Shown here: positions 8,702 to 16,853 of the stretch, one piece after another
How the letters are laid out: every line of letters starts with the position of its first letter
Numbering within the stretch: position 1 is the stretch's first letter
Assembly (NCBI GenBank): GCA_937924675.1
Contig: CALEVL010000267.1
Coordinates: forward strand, 1 to 24,390
Length of the DNA stretch: 24,390 nt
Direction of reading: 5' to 3'
Origin: an uncultured Ignavibacteria bacterium
Lineage (GTDB): Bacteria > Bacteroidota > Ignavibacteria > Tepidaquicellales > Tepidaquicellaceae
Translations under genes and position numbers: made by a program
The notes under the pieces: model-generated
What the model was told of the DNA's origin: nothing
Databases searched by the model: none
Seen by the model: only the letters and a program-made list of their open reading frames with translations

Positions 8702-10096
8702 ATGGAAAAGATAATTCTAAAAGATATTCCTGATCTTGACAAGATTGATGTATACATTGCTAACGGCGGATATTCTGCCCTGAAGAAGTGTCTGAACGAA
8801 ATGACATCCGAGCAGGTAATAGATGAAGTAAAAAAGTCCGGTCTGCGCGGGAGAGGCGGTGCGGCATTTCCAACCGGTATGAAATGGGGTTTTATGCCAA
8901 AAGGAAATGAAAAGCCAAAGTACCTTTGCTGCAACGGAGATGAGAGTGAACCGGGCAGTTTCAAGGACAGGGAGATTTTCGAAAAGAATCCGCATCAGTT
9001 TATCGAAGGCTCACTTATAGCAGCTTATGCTATGGGAGTCGGCGGCATATACGTTTACATACGCGGCGAGTATTGGAAGTGGATAAACATCATAGAGAGA
9101 TGTGTAAAGGAAGCTTATGATATGGGATTTATCGGAAATAACATTCTAGGTTCTGCATTCTCTACTGAAATGTTTGTACACAGAGGAGCGGGTGCTTACA
9201 TCTGCGGTGAAGAATCATCGCTTATGAATTCGCTTGAAGGAAAGAGAGCCTATCCGAGGATCAAACCTCCGTTTCCAGCAGCTGTGGGGGTTTGGGGAAA
9301 TCCAACAACAATCAACAATATTGAAACTCTTGCTAATGTTCCGGATATAATTACGAAAGGCGGCGAATGGTTCAGCAAGATAGGTGAGCCTAAGCATCCG
9401 GGGAATCTCCTGTTTGGAGTGAGCGGTCATGTAAATAAACCGGGAGTATATGAACTTCCATCCGGTACTCCGCTTATGACAATTATTAACGATTATTGCG
9501 AAGGTGTAACCGGCGGCAAAGACATTAAGATGATCATTCCCGGAGGTTCTTCAATGCCGCCTCTGACAAAGGAAGAATCTCTTACGATGAAAATGGATGC
9601 AGAGAGTCTTAAGGCGGTTGGCTCAGCAATTGGTACAGCCGGAATTATAGTTATGGATGAAGATACAGACATAGTTGATGTGCTTAGAAGAATTACAAAG
9701 TTCTATTATCATGAGTCGTGTGGACAGTGCACTCCTTGCCGTGAAGGATGCGGCTGGATGCTGAAAGTCCTGCAAAGAATTATGGACGGCAACGGAAAGC
9801 AAAGTGATCTGGATCTTCTGATTTCGGTTGCGGAAAACATCGAGGGTAATACAATCTGTGCACTCGGAGATGCAGCTGCCTGGCCGGTGAAATGGACGGT
9901 AAGAAAATTCAGAAAAGATTTTGAAGCAAAGATTATGCCGGATGTGCAAATACCTGTTCAAAACAAAGTCCATGGACTTAGAAGCTCAGATGAATATGTG
10001 CGCGTTAAGACAGATACTAATGCCTTAGTTGAAAACCTGCAGGGAAAAGTTCAGGAGAACCTGAATGACCTTGAGACAAAAAGATTCAGTTCGTAG
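8702..10096 (+). CDS. nuoF: NADH-quinone oxidoreductase subunit F (51 kDa, FMN/NADH-binding)
   Basis: Entry point of electrons: oxidises NADH with FMN and passes electrons to cluster N3. Seen: 464 residues; the NADH/FMN-binding glycine loop GLRGRGGAAFPTG (47-59); CNGDESEPGSFKDRE (77-91); the FMN-site GAYICGEESSL (164-174); an SLBB domain around 230-290; and the N3 [4Fe-4S] ligands C340, C343 and C346 in SCGQCTPCREG plus C386 in NTICALGD. The C-terminal 40 residues are a charged tail. No nuoG follows; the cluster ends here with a hairpin at 10125, so the remaining complex I genes lie elsewhere. Confidence 0.96.
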   Translation: MEKIILKDIPDLDKIDVYIANGGYSALKKCLNEMTSEQVIDEVKKSGLRGRGGAAFPTGMKWGFMPKGNEKPKYLCCNGDESEPGSFKDREIFEKNPHQFIEGSLIAAYAMGVGGIYVYIRGEYWKWINIIERCVKEAYDMGFIGNNILGSAFSTEMFVHRGAGAYICGEESSLMNSLEGKRAYPRIKPPFPAAVGVWGNPTTINNIETLANVPDIITKGGEWFSKIGEPKHPGNLLFGVSGHVNKPGVYELPSGTPLMTIINDYCEGVTGGKDIKMIIPGGSSMPPLTKEESLTMKMDAESLKAVGSAIGTAGIIVMDEDTDIVDVLRRITKFYYHESCGQCTPCREGCGWMLKVLQRIMDGNGKQSDLDLLISVAENIEGNTICALGDAAAWPVKWTVRKFRKDFEAKIMPDVQIPVQNKVHGLRSSDEYVRVKTDTNALVENLQGKVQENLNDLETKRFSS

Positions 10097-10124
10097 ATAT
10101 TGTTTTTTCTTTCTGCAAAATTGT

Positions 10125-10158
10125 AAAAGGGGAATAAGATAGATCTTAGTCCCCTTTT
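10125..10158. terminator. Bidirectional terminator between nuoF and the M28 peptidase gene
   Basis: Stem AAAAGGGGA (10125-10133) / TCCCCTTTT (10150-10158) with a 16-nt loop. The A and T runs at the stem ends make it usable from both sides, and it sits in the 90-nt gap between two convergent genes (stops at 10096 and 10187). Confidence 0.75.
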
Positions 10159-10186
10159 CTGTATTGTCACTTAACTCAAGAAACTT

Positions 10187-12025
10187 CTATCGTGAACCCA
10201 AAGTAATATTAAGCGCAACTTCTTCGTTATTTCTCTTCACAATTATCACTACCTCATCTCCGGGCTTGTATCCGCCCATAGCATACATGTATCCGTAAAT
10301 ATCTTTTACCTCATTCTCTCCAAACTTAATGATGATGTCTTCCGCTTTGAGTCCGCCCTTATCCGCAGGTCCGCCTTCTTTAACGCCTGAAATTTTCATC
10401 CCTGTGCCGGAATAAGAGTAGTCTGGGATAGTACCTACATAGACCTTAACGCTTCCCATTGATTTGCCTTCATTGCTTTGTGCAACGATCTTCGTAAATT
10501 CCGGCTTTGTGGAAAGCCCGTCCAGAGCAACAGCAACATCATAAACCATGGATGTAACCTTTGCCGCTCCTTCCTGATTGATCAATTCAATGTCATCCGA
10601 TGGCGAATGGTAATCTTTGTGAGTACCTGTGAAAAAGTGCAGCACGGGAATATTCTTATTGTAGAAGCTTCCATGATCTGATCTTCCGCTGCCTTCTTCG
10701 CTGTATGTCATTTTGAAATTGTAATTTGCATTCAGAGAATCCAAAGCCTTTGTCCAGAATGGAGATGTACCTGTTCCGTAAATGATGAGCTTATCGTCGG
10801 CAAGTCTTCCGATCATGTCCATGTTCAGCATTGCAACAACATTTCTCTTCTTGAATATCTCTGAATTCGTAAAATATGAAGAGCCAAGAAGTCCTGCCTC
10901 TTCCCCGCCAAATGCCATGAAGAGATAACTTCTCTTAAGATTCCTTTTATCTGCTGAAAGCTTCTGAGCTATCTCAAGCATACCGGAAGTACCGGAAGCA
11001 TTATCATCTGCACCATTGTGTATTTGCTTGTCAGTGCCGCTGTAAAGCGATCCGTAATGGCCAAAACCAAGATGATCTTTATGCGCACCGATAACAATTA
11101 CTTCACTTTTCAGAACTGGATCGGTTCCTTCAAGAAAACCAATGACATTGTCGGTAACTACTTTAACGGGTTCAACATTTGTTTCCACTTCTGCTGAAGC
11201 ATTTAACAGCAAACTTGAGTTTGGTGTTTTGGAATTGTCAATGCCATCCTGTATTGCCTTAAGATCAAGCCCGTTCGCTTCAAGAAGTCTGATAGCTGCT
11301 TCTCTTTTGCAACTAATTACAGGCAGTCCAACATCCTGAAGAACATTGTCGAATGTCATTCGTGCCAGCTTATCTTCTTCTCCCACATTCGGACCGTTTA
11401 TGAGTATCACACCTGCAGCATTCAGCTCCTTTGCTTTCATAGCCTTGAATCTGCTGGATTCAAGTTGCTCGAACGGATTGCTGTGAGGATCAGACCCACC
11501 CGGAGAATATCTCATCATCAGAAGAATTTTTCCTGTAACGTCTATAGTATTACCGTCCTTATCTTTATAGTCATCATATTTTCCGTCCGGAGCGGAAATC
11601 CCGTAGCCTACAAATGCTATTTCACCTGACACAATTCCGTTTCCTGAAAACCCATAAGGAATAAAGTCCTTTTCAACTTCATATTTTGTATCTGTTCCGT
11701 TTACAACAATGTTCAGAGAATTATTTCCTGAGAGTCTTACATGAGTGTACATGTCAAACGGTTGCACATATCCGTTATCTCCGGCCGGCGTTATATTGTA
11801 TTTCTTAAACTCTTCAGAAAGATATTTCTGAGTCAGCACATCTCCCTCAGTTCCGGGAAATCTTCCTTCAAGATCGTCAGAAGCAAGGTATGTTATGTGC
11901 TTCATTATATCTGACTTTGTTATATCCTTTTCACCGGGTCCGTCATTGAAAACTGCAACTCCGGAAAGAGCCGTTATCAAGAAAAGTATTATTGATACCG
12001 GCAGAAGCATCTTGTAATGTTTCAT
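10187..12025 (-). CDS. Exported M28-family zinc aminopeptidase with PA and PDZ domains
   Basis: Probable periplasmic or cell-surface zinc peptidase of 612 residues. Seen: an N-terminal hydrophobic segment (about 6-25, signal peptide or anchor); a PA-like insert at about 100-290; the M28 metal site with H315 (GAHKDH), D340/D341 (GADDNASG), E375/E376 (GGEEAG), D403 (NMDMIGR) and H473 (DYHSPSDD), all in the right order; and a C-terminal PDZ domain from about 540 (GVKEGGPADKGGLKAEDII). Known: this M28-plus-PDZ layout is common in Bacteroidota and relatives, generally as aminopeptidases. The exact substrate cannot be told. Transcribed alone, convergent to nuoF. Confidence 0.92.
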   Translation of the reverse strand: MKHYKMLLPVSIILFLITALSGVAVFNDGPGEKDITKSDIMKHITYLASDDLEGRFPGTEGDVLTQKYLSEEFKKYNITPAGDNGYVQPFDMYTHVRLSGNNSLNIVVNGTDTKYEVEKDFIPYGFSGNGIVSGEIAFVGYGISAPDGKYDDYKDKDGNTIDVTGKILLMMRYSPGGSDPHSNPFEQLESSRFKAMKAKELNAAGVILINGPNVGEEDKLARMTFDNVLQDVGLPVISCKREAAIRLLEANGLDLKAIQDGIDNSKTPNSSLLLNASAEVETNVEPVKVVTDNVIGFLEGTDPVLKSEVIVIGAHKDHLGFGHYGSLYSGTDKQIHNGADDNASGTSGMLEIAQKLSADKRNLKRSYLFMAFGGEEAGLLGSSYFTNSEIFKKRNVVAMLNMDMIGRLADDKLIIYGTGTSPFWTKALDSLNANYNFKMTYSEEGSGRSDHGSFYNKNIPVLHFFTGTHKDYHSPSDDIELINQEGAAKVTSMVYDVAVALDGLSTKPEFTKIVAQSNEGKSMGSVKVYVGTIPDYSYSGTGMKISGVKEGGPADKGGLKAEDIIIKFGENEVKDIYGYMYAMGGYKPGDEVVIIVKRNNEEVALNITLGSR

Positions 12026-12592
12026 CTATTTGAATATTTATTTTTCTTTGCGAATAGAATTTTTGTTCATGAAATTTATGTGACCATTCAATAAACAGCG
12101 AATAATCTTTGTCAGTTGAAGGATGCGGAAATTTGCAGGAATCAGGGAGTCACTTAAATCTTCCGAACTGTGCTTTAAACTCTAAATAACACTTTATAAA
12201 ATCAAGATAGAAAAAATAAGTCCCTGCAAGTTTGTTGCCTTCGGTGCAAGAATTATGAGTTTAGAGCGGTTCGAATTATTCGGGAGTGATCATTTATTAA
12301 CTTAGACTGTCCTTTCGAAGACTTTCCAGGATTCCCTAACTATATTCCCGTATCTGTTTGACTGCTGGTATCATTTGTGATGGATTGAAAGCATTATACA
12401 ACTTTGGTAATTATAAACAAAATGACTACAGATAATCTGCAATTCTCAAAGCACAATTAAGCTGAGTGCCAGAGCATTAAAAAGTGTGGACCTTCAACTG
12501 ATTTTAACCTGAGAAATTTGATGCAGATTTTCCTTTCGAATTTTGTATACATTCCTTAACTTATAGCTAATCTAAAAACCTATATTTTAAAC
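12026..12592. other. 567-nt gap without a gene
   Basis: It lies between two divergent genes (M28 peptidase and the 1066-residue secreted protein), so both promoters should be here. Stops are frequent in all frames and I find no coding stretch. A T-loop-like GGTTCGAAT at 12268-12276 is not set in a tRNA cloverleaf. The length is more than two promoters need, so an unrecognised small RNA or long 5' leader is possible. Confidence 0.6.
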
Positions 12593-15500
12593 ATGAAAAA
12601 ACCCAAATTCCTCTTTGCGGTCCTGCTTGTTATTTCTTTGATTTCTGCAGGATACGCTTCAGCACAGGAAGAATCAGTTCCAAATCCAGTTTCAGACAAG
12701 AATGTTGTTACGTTCCATGATTTGAAAATGACACCGAAAGTCATCAAGGAAACCTCAAGAAATTCCAGAGGTTCTGTGATTACAGATGCAGTTAACATTT
12801 ATTCCGTTTCACGATCCACAGGAATTACATACACTCCACTTACAGGAGCCAATACAATTTCGTCGTGGAGGAATGGTACCGACATTGACGATAACTTGAG
12901 TAACAGTCTTCCAATAGGATTCTCCTTTGTTTACAATGGTGTCAGGGCCGATTCCTTCAGGGTTTCGACTTCAGGCTTCATGACATTCAATACTGCATCC
13001 ACAGCAACCGGAACAGGTACAGGTTCCTATGGATATTCAAATGCAGCATTCTCTACTGCAGCCGGTACAACAAATACTTTAGCACCAATCTATGAAGATC
13101 TTCAGGCAGTATCTTTGTCATCGAGCATAGTATACAAAACTGAAGGTTCTCCAGGAAGCAGAGTACTTACTATTGAATGGATAGGGATGGACTTTTCTTT
13201 TGACACCTCCCCGGATTTGAATTTCCAGGTAAAAATATATGAAGCTGACGGGCATGTTGAATTCGTTTACGGAACAATGACACCAGGAGCAGCAGTCTAC
13301 ACCTATACATCTGGAATCAATGCAGCAACACTAAGTGCTGTTCCGACTGCAGCAGAATTGCTGACACAGCAAACTGCCAATACTGCTACATTCAGCAATA
13401 CTGCACAAAATGCACTTGCAACTGTTCCTGCTTCTAACACTTCAATTTCATTTACAACAGCAGCTCAGACAGCTCCAAATTCACCTACAGCATTGAACTT
13501 CACCAATGTTGGAACTGTTGGAATGACTTTGAACTGGACTGACAACGCAACAAACGAGACCGGATTCCCGGTTTACATTTCAACCGATAATGTGAACTTC
13601 ACTTATGTCGGTTCAGCCGCAGCCAATGCTGTGACTGTAAATATTACGGGCTTGACTCCTGCTACAACATACTATTATCAGGTATGGGCTTCGAATGAAA
13701 CAAAGTACAGTGCTTCGGCAGCAACAGGCAGCAACGCAACAAATACTGCCAATCCTTTGTCAGGAGCATATACAATAAATCCTTCTAATCCGATTTCTAC
13801 AACCAACTTCCAGACATTCCAACAGGCAGATACGGCACTGAACAACAATGGTGTATCAGGTCCCGTTGTGATAACAGTCTCAGGCGGAAATTATCCGGAA
13901 AGAGTGACTTTATTTACAATCCCGGGTACCAGCAGCACAAACACTGTGCAATTCGTTGGTCCGGTAAGTGACGCAAGGGTTAATGTTAACCCTGTTGGTA
14001 CTGCAGCGGTTAACGACTATGCTATTGCACTTGCAGGAGCAGATTGGGTAACATTTGAGAACATTGATGTAACTGATGGCGGAACATCAACAGCTAATCA
14101 GGTTGAATATGGCTACTATGTAACTACCAATGGTAACACTGACGGAGCAACCAACAACACTATTAAAGGTGCTAACATACTTTTAGGTGGAAGCGGATCG
14201 GCTCCCGGATTCTCACATGGAGTTCTACAGTCAACACCAACAACAGCAACTCAGTCAAATAATAGCAACAAGTATCAGAACATCAAAGTTGACAGATCCG
14301 ACAGAGGAATTGCAATTTTTGGACTTACAGCACCTGCTCTTCCAACAGAAAACAACATCGAGATCAGTGGTTGCGTAGTTGGTCAAACAACATTTATTGG
14401 CAGCAACCTAACAGGTACTTCAGGTTCTCCAATCGGCATTATCATAAGCAACGCTTCAAATGCAAATGTGTTCAACAATACTGTAGCGTCCGTTAAGGCA
14501 ATAAATACGGGCAGCACTGCAGGTCCGATCGGAATTTCCGGTCAGAACAGCACAGGCAGTATCTACAACAACAAAATCAATGAAGTATCCACTGCAAATA
14601 TCAGCAGCACAGCCGCAAGGCCTGTTGGTATTCAGGGAAGCGGACTTACATCCGGCACACTCACGTTTTACAACAACTTTGTTTCCGGTATTAAGAGAGG
14701 CAATCTTGCTGCTGCCGGTACAGTAATCAGCCTTGTCGGACTCAGAACTACTCAACAAGGCGGTGGTGGAGTTGTAAGATGGTACCACAATACTGTTTAT
14801 TTGTCAGATGCTGTTTCAGCAAATTACACTTCTGCTGCTTTTGCATCATTCGCAGGCGGTGTTAACATTGAAGTAAGGAATAACATCCTTATCAACGCTA
14901 TCGTATCAAATACAGGTGCAAGAAGCTATGGAATAAATGAAGCAAACGTTGCAAATACTTTTTACACCGGTACTTACAATAACATTTACGCACCGGGCGG
15001 AGTCAACTCTTATGTCGGGCTTAAGGGCACAACAACACTCTGCCAGACTATGGCGACCTGGAGAACTGCAACCGGACAGGATGCAGCATCTCTTTCTGCT
15101 AACGTAACTTTTGTGAACACTGCAACAGGTGACTTACATCTTTCAGGTGGATCTGTTGGTGATAATGCAAATCTTGGAGCACCACTGCTTGCATCTGTCA
15201 CAACCGACATTGACGGTGCAACAAGAAATGCCACAAAGACATACAAAGGCGCAGATGAAGCAGCTACTGCTCTTACTTTGGCTACACTGAACCTCACCAT
15301 GAACTTCGAAGCCATTCCTGGAAAAGATACTGTTAATGTAGAACTCAGAAGCGGCACAGCTCCTTACGCAGTATTAGAAGTTGCAAGAGGAATTGCAGGA
15401 CAAGGAACAGCAAACTCCTTCACATTCATCAATGCCGGAGATGGAATAGGTTACTATCTTGCAGTCAAACACAGAAATTCAATTGAAACATGGTCAGGAT

Positions 15501-15793
15501 CCACTCCTTCATTTACTTCTGGTTCACTTTCCTATGATTTCACTTCCGCTGCTGCACAAGCTTTTGGAAGCAACCAGGTTCTTGTAGGAAGTGATTATTC
15601 ATTCTATACAGGTGATCCGAATCAGGATGGAACAGTTGACGGTGCAGACAATAGTCTCATCGACAATGACGCTTTCAATTTTGTTTCAGGCTACGTTCCA
15701 ACAGACCTGAATGGTGATCTTTCAACCGATGGAACTGATGCAACATTTTCTGATAACAATGCATTTAACTTTATAGGTGTTATCAGACCATAA
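12593..15793 (+). CDS. Large secreted Fn3 / beta-helix protein with C-terminal dockerin-like module
   Basis: An exported protein of 1066 residues, function unknown. Seen: a signal peptide with cleavage likely after residue 24 (ASA|QEE); a beta-rich N-terminal domain (about 78-285) with 'IGFSFVYNG', 'STSGFMTF' and 'LAPIYEDL', resembling nidogen-like/choice-of-anchor domains; a fibronectin type III domain (about 293-384, 'LNWTDNATNETGFPVY', 'GLTPATTYYYQVWA'); a long Asn/Thr/Gly-rich right-handed beta-helix (about 391-870); and from residue 886 the module shared with the protein at 2169: HRNSIETWS (from 960) and two Ca loops at 1008-1019 and 1038-1049, ending FIGVIRP. No T9SS type A signal is present. 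Inference: surface adhesin- or glycan-interacting protein. It has a very strong terminator and no Shine-Dalgarno sequence. Confidence 0.87.
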   Translation: MKKPKFLFAVLLVISLISAGYASAQEESVPNPVSDKNVVTFHDLKMTPKVIKETSRNSRGSVITDAVNIYSVSRSTGITYTPLTGANTISSWRNGTDIDDNLSNSLPIGFSFVYNGVRADSFRVSTSGFMTFNTASTATGTGTGSYGYSNAAFSTAAGTTNTLAPIYEDLQAVSLSSSIVYKTEGSPGSRVLTIEWIGMDFSFDTSPDLNFQVKIYEADGHVEFVYGTMTPGAAVYTYTSGINAATLSAVPTAAELLTQQTANTATFSNTAQNALATVPASNTSISFTTAAQTAPNSPTALNFTNVGTVGMTLNWTDNATNETGFPVYISTDNVNFTYVGSAAANAVTVNITGLTPATTYYYQVWASNETKYSASAATGSNATNTANPLSGAYTINPSNPISTTNFQTFQQADTALNNNGVSGPVVITVSGGNYPERVTLFTIPGTSSTNTVQFVGPVSDARVNVNPVGTAAVNDYAIALAGADWVTFENIDVTDGGTSTANQVEYGYYVTTNGNTDGATNNTIKGANILLGGSGSAPGFSHGVLQSTPTTATQSNNSNKYQNIKVDRSDRGIAIFGLTAPALPTENNIEISGCVVGQTTFIGSNLTGTSGSPIGIIISNASNANVFNNTVASVKAINTGSTAGPIGISGQNSTGSIYNNKINEVSTANISSTAARPVGIQGSGLTSGTLTFYNNFVSGIKRGNLAAAGTVISLVGLRTTQQGGGGVVRWYHNTVYLSDAVSANYTSAAFASFAGGVNIEVRNNILINAIVSNTGARSYGINEANVANTFYTGTYNNIYAPGGVNSYVGLKGTTTLCQTMATWRTATGQDAASLSANVTFVNTATGDLHLSGGSVGDNANLGAPLLASVTTDIDGATRNATKTYKGADEAATALTLATLNLTMNFEAIPGKDTVNVELRSGTAPYAVLEVARGIAGQGTANSFTFINAGDGIGYYLAVKHRNSIETWSGSTPSFTSGSLSYDFTSAAAQAFGSNQVLVGSDYSFYTGDPNQDGTVDGADNSLIDNDAFNFVSGYVPTDLNGDLSTDGTDATFSDNNAFNFIGVIRP
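15248..15793 (+). repeat. Copy 2 of the shared C-terminal module (about 181 codons)
   Basis: Codes residues 886-1066 of the 1066-residue protein. It is the partner of the minus-strand copy at 2169-2717; the separation is about 12.5 kb and the orientation is opposite. Confidence 0.85.
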
Positions 15794-15825
15794 GGTTAGT
15801 TCTTGTTATTGTATATAAGGTTAAG

Positions 15826-15856
15826 AAGCCGGGTTTAATCACCCGGCTTTTTTTTT
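15826..15856 (+). terminator. Rho-independent terminator of the 1066-residue protein gene
   Basis: Perfect 9-bp stem AAGCCGGGT (15826-15834) / ACCCGGCTT (15841-15849), 6-nt loop, then a T-run to 15856. It lies 33 nt after the stop codon. Confidence 0.93.
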
Positions 15857-16164
15857 ATATGTTCCAAGAATGAAGGTGTATCTGTAGTTAGGTTATTTTA
15901 TCGGGAAGTTATAATTGAATCAGAACATGATTTATCATAGGAATGATACAGGAAACTCCATAAAAATAGTGCGTATGGAGTAACGAGTTTCAAACAACTA
16001 TCAGCCTGACTGCAGTCGAGAATCAGAAAGAAGCCTTGAAATGCAATGATGCAATGTCTATTTTTGTGTAAGAGTATAATTGTATTTCAAATCCTCGAAA
16101 ACAGATTATCCTTGTAGCGAAGTCAAATACAAGACATCAAGTTTATCAATCAAAACACCATAAA
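15857..16164. promoter_or_regulatory. 308-nt upstream region of the lipoprotein gene with repeats
   Basis: No coding frame seen. It holds an inverted repeat ACTCCATA (15955-15962) / TATGGAGT (15974-15981) with an 11-nt spacer, a perfect 8-nt tandem repeat ATGCAATG twice (16041-16056), and a smaller inverted repeat CTTGTA (16111-16116) / TACAAG (16128-16133), also with an 11-nt spacer. These could be operator sites or leader hairpins; no promoter boxes are clear. Confidence 0.4.
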
Positions 16165-16830
16165 ATGAAAAAGGTAATTCTCTTAGTTCTTATTGCAACG
16201 CTGTCAATCAGCCTGAATTCCTGCTCATCTGTTACTGATGTAACGGGAAGCTGGAAGAAGCCCGGAACAACATCCCAGAAGTATAAGAAAATAGTTGTAC
16301 TCGGAGTTTCAAAGGATATCGTTAAAAGATCTACCGTTGAGAATGCAGTTGTAGCCGATATGAGAAGTAATGGGATCAGTGCTGTTGCCGGCAATACACT
16401 CATTACTGATATGTTTCTTGATTCAGACAATGACGGGAAAGTTGATCCAAATGTAAAGGAAGAGATTGTTGCAAAACTGAAAGCGGCGGGAGTTGACGGC
16501 GCATTTGTTATTTCTCTGGTAGACAAGAAAGAAGAAGAAAGATACGTTCCGGGTACATATTCATACGGTCCGACATATTCACCTTACGCAGGCTACTATG
16601 GTTTTAACAGCTACTATTACGGTGCATGGAATAATGTTTACTCTCCCGGATATTATACAAAGCAAACTAATTATTTCTTTGCATCGAACTTCTACAATGT
16701 TGCAACTGAACAGTTAGTCTGGTCGGCACAATCAGAAACTTTCAATCCTCAGTCTATGTCAGATTTTGCAAAATCATATTCAACGTCAATCGTAGATGAT
16801 TTTATCAGTTCAGGAGTGATAAGAAAGTAA
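16165..16830 (+). CDS. Lipoprotein, DUF4136-like, with a Tyr-rich segment
   Basis: Predicted lipid-anchored protein of 221 residues, role unknown. Seen: a hydrophobic signal with lipobox LNSC, lipidated cysteine at residue 20; a conserved-looking fold 'KKIVVLGVSKD' (41-51), 'DGAFVISLVD', a Tyr/Gly/Pro-rich stretch at about 125-165, and a C-terminal 'NVATEQLVWSAQSETFNP' segment. This order resembles DUF4136-type lipoproteins by memory of the family; I could not search. An EF-hand-like loop DSDNDGKVD occurs at 86-94. Transcribed alone; its terminator lies inside the convergent gene's coding sequence. Confidence 0.8.
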   Translation: MKKVILLVLIATLSISLNSCSSVTDVTGSWKKPGTTSQKYKKIVVLGVSKDIVKRSTVENAVVADMRSNGISAVAGNTLITDMFLDSDNDGKVDPNVKEEIVAKLKAAGVDGAFVISLVDKKEEERYVPGTYSYGPTYSPYAGYYGFNSYYYGAWNNVYSPGYYTKQTNYFFASNFYNVATEQLVWSAQSETFNPQSMSDFAKSYSTSIVDDFISSGVIRK

Positions 16831-16853
16831 TCTGTGTCTGATCACAATGTTTT

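Noticed and set aside
12268..12276. GGTTCGAAT, a tRNA T-loop-like sequence
   Set aside because: No matching acceptor stem, anticodon arm or D arm around it.
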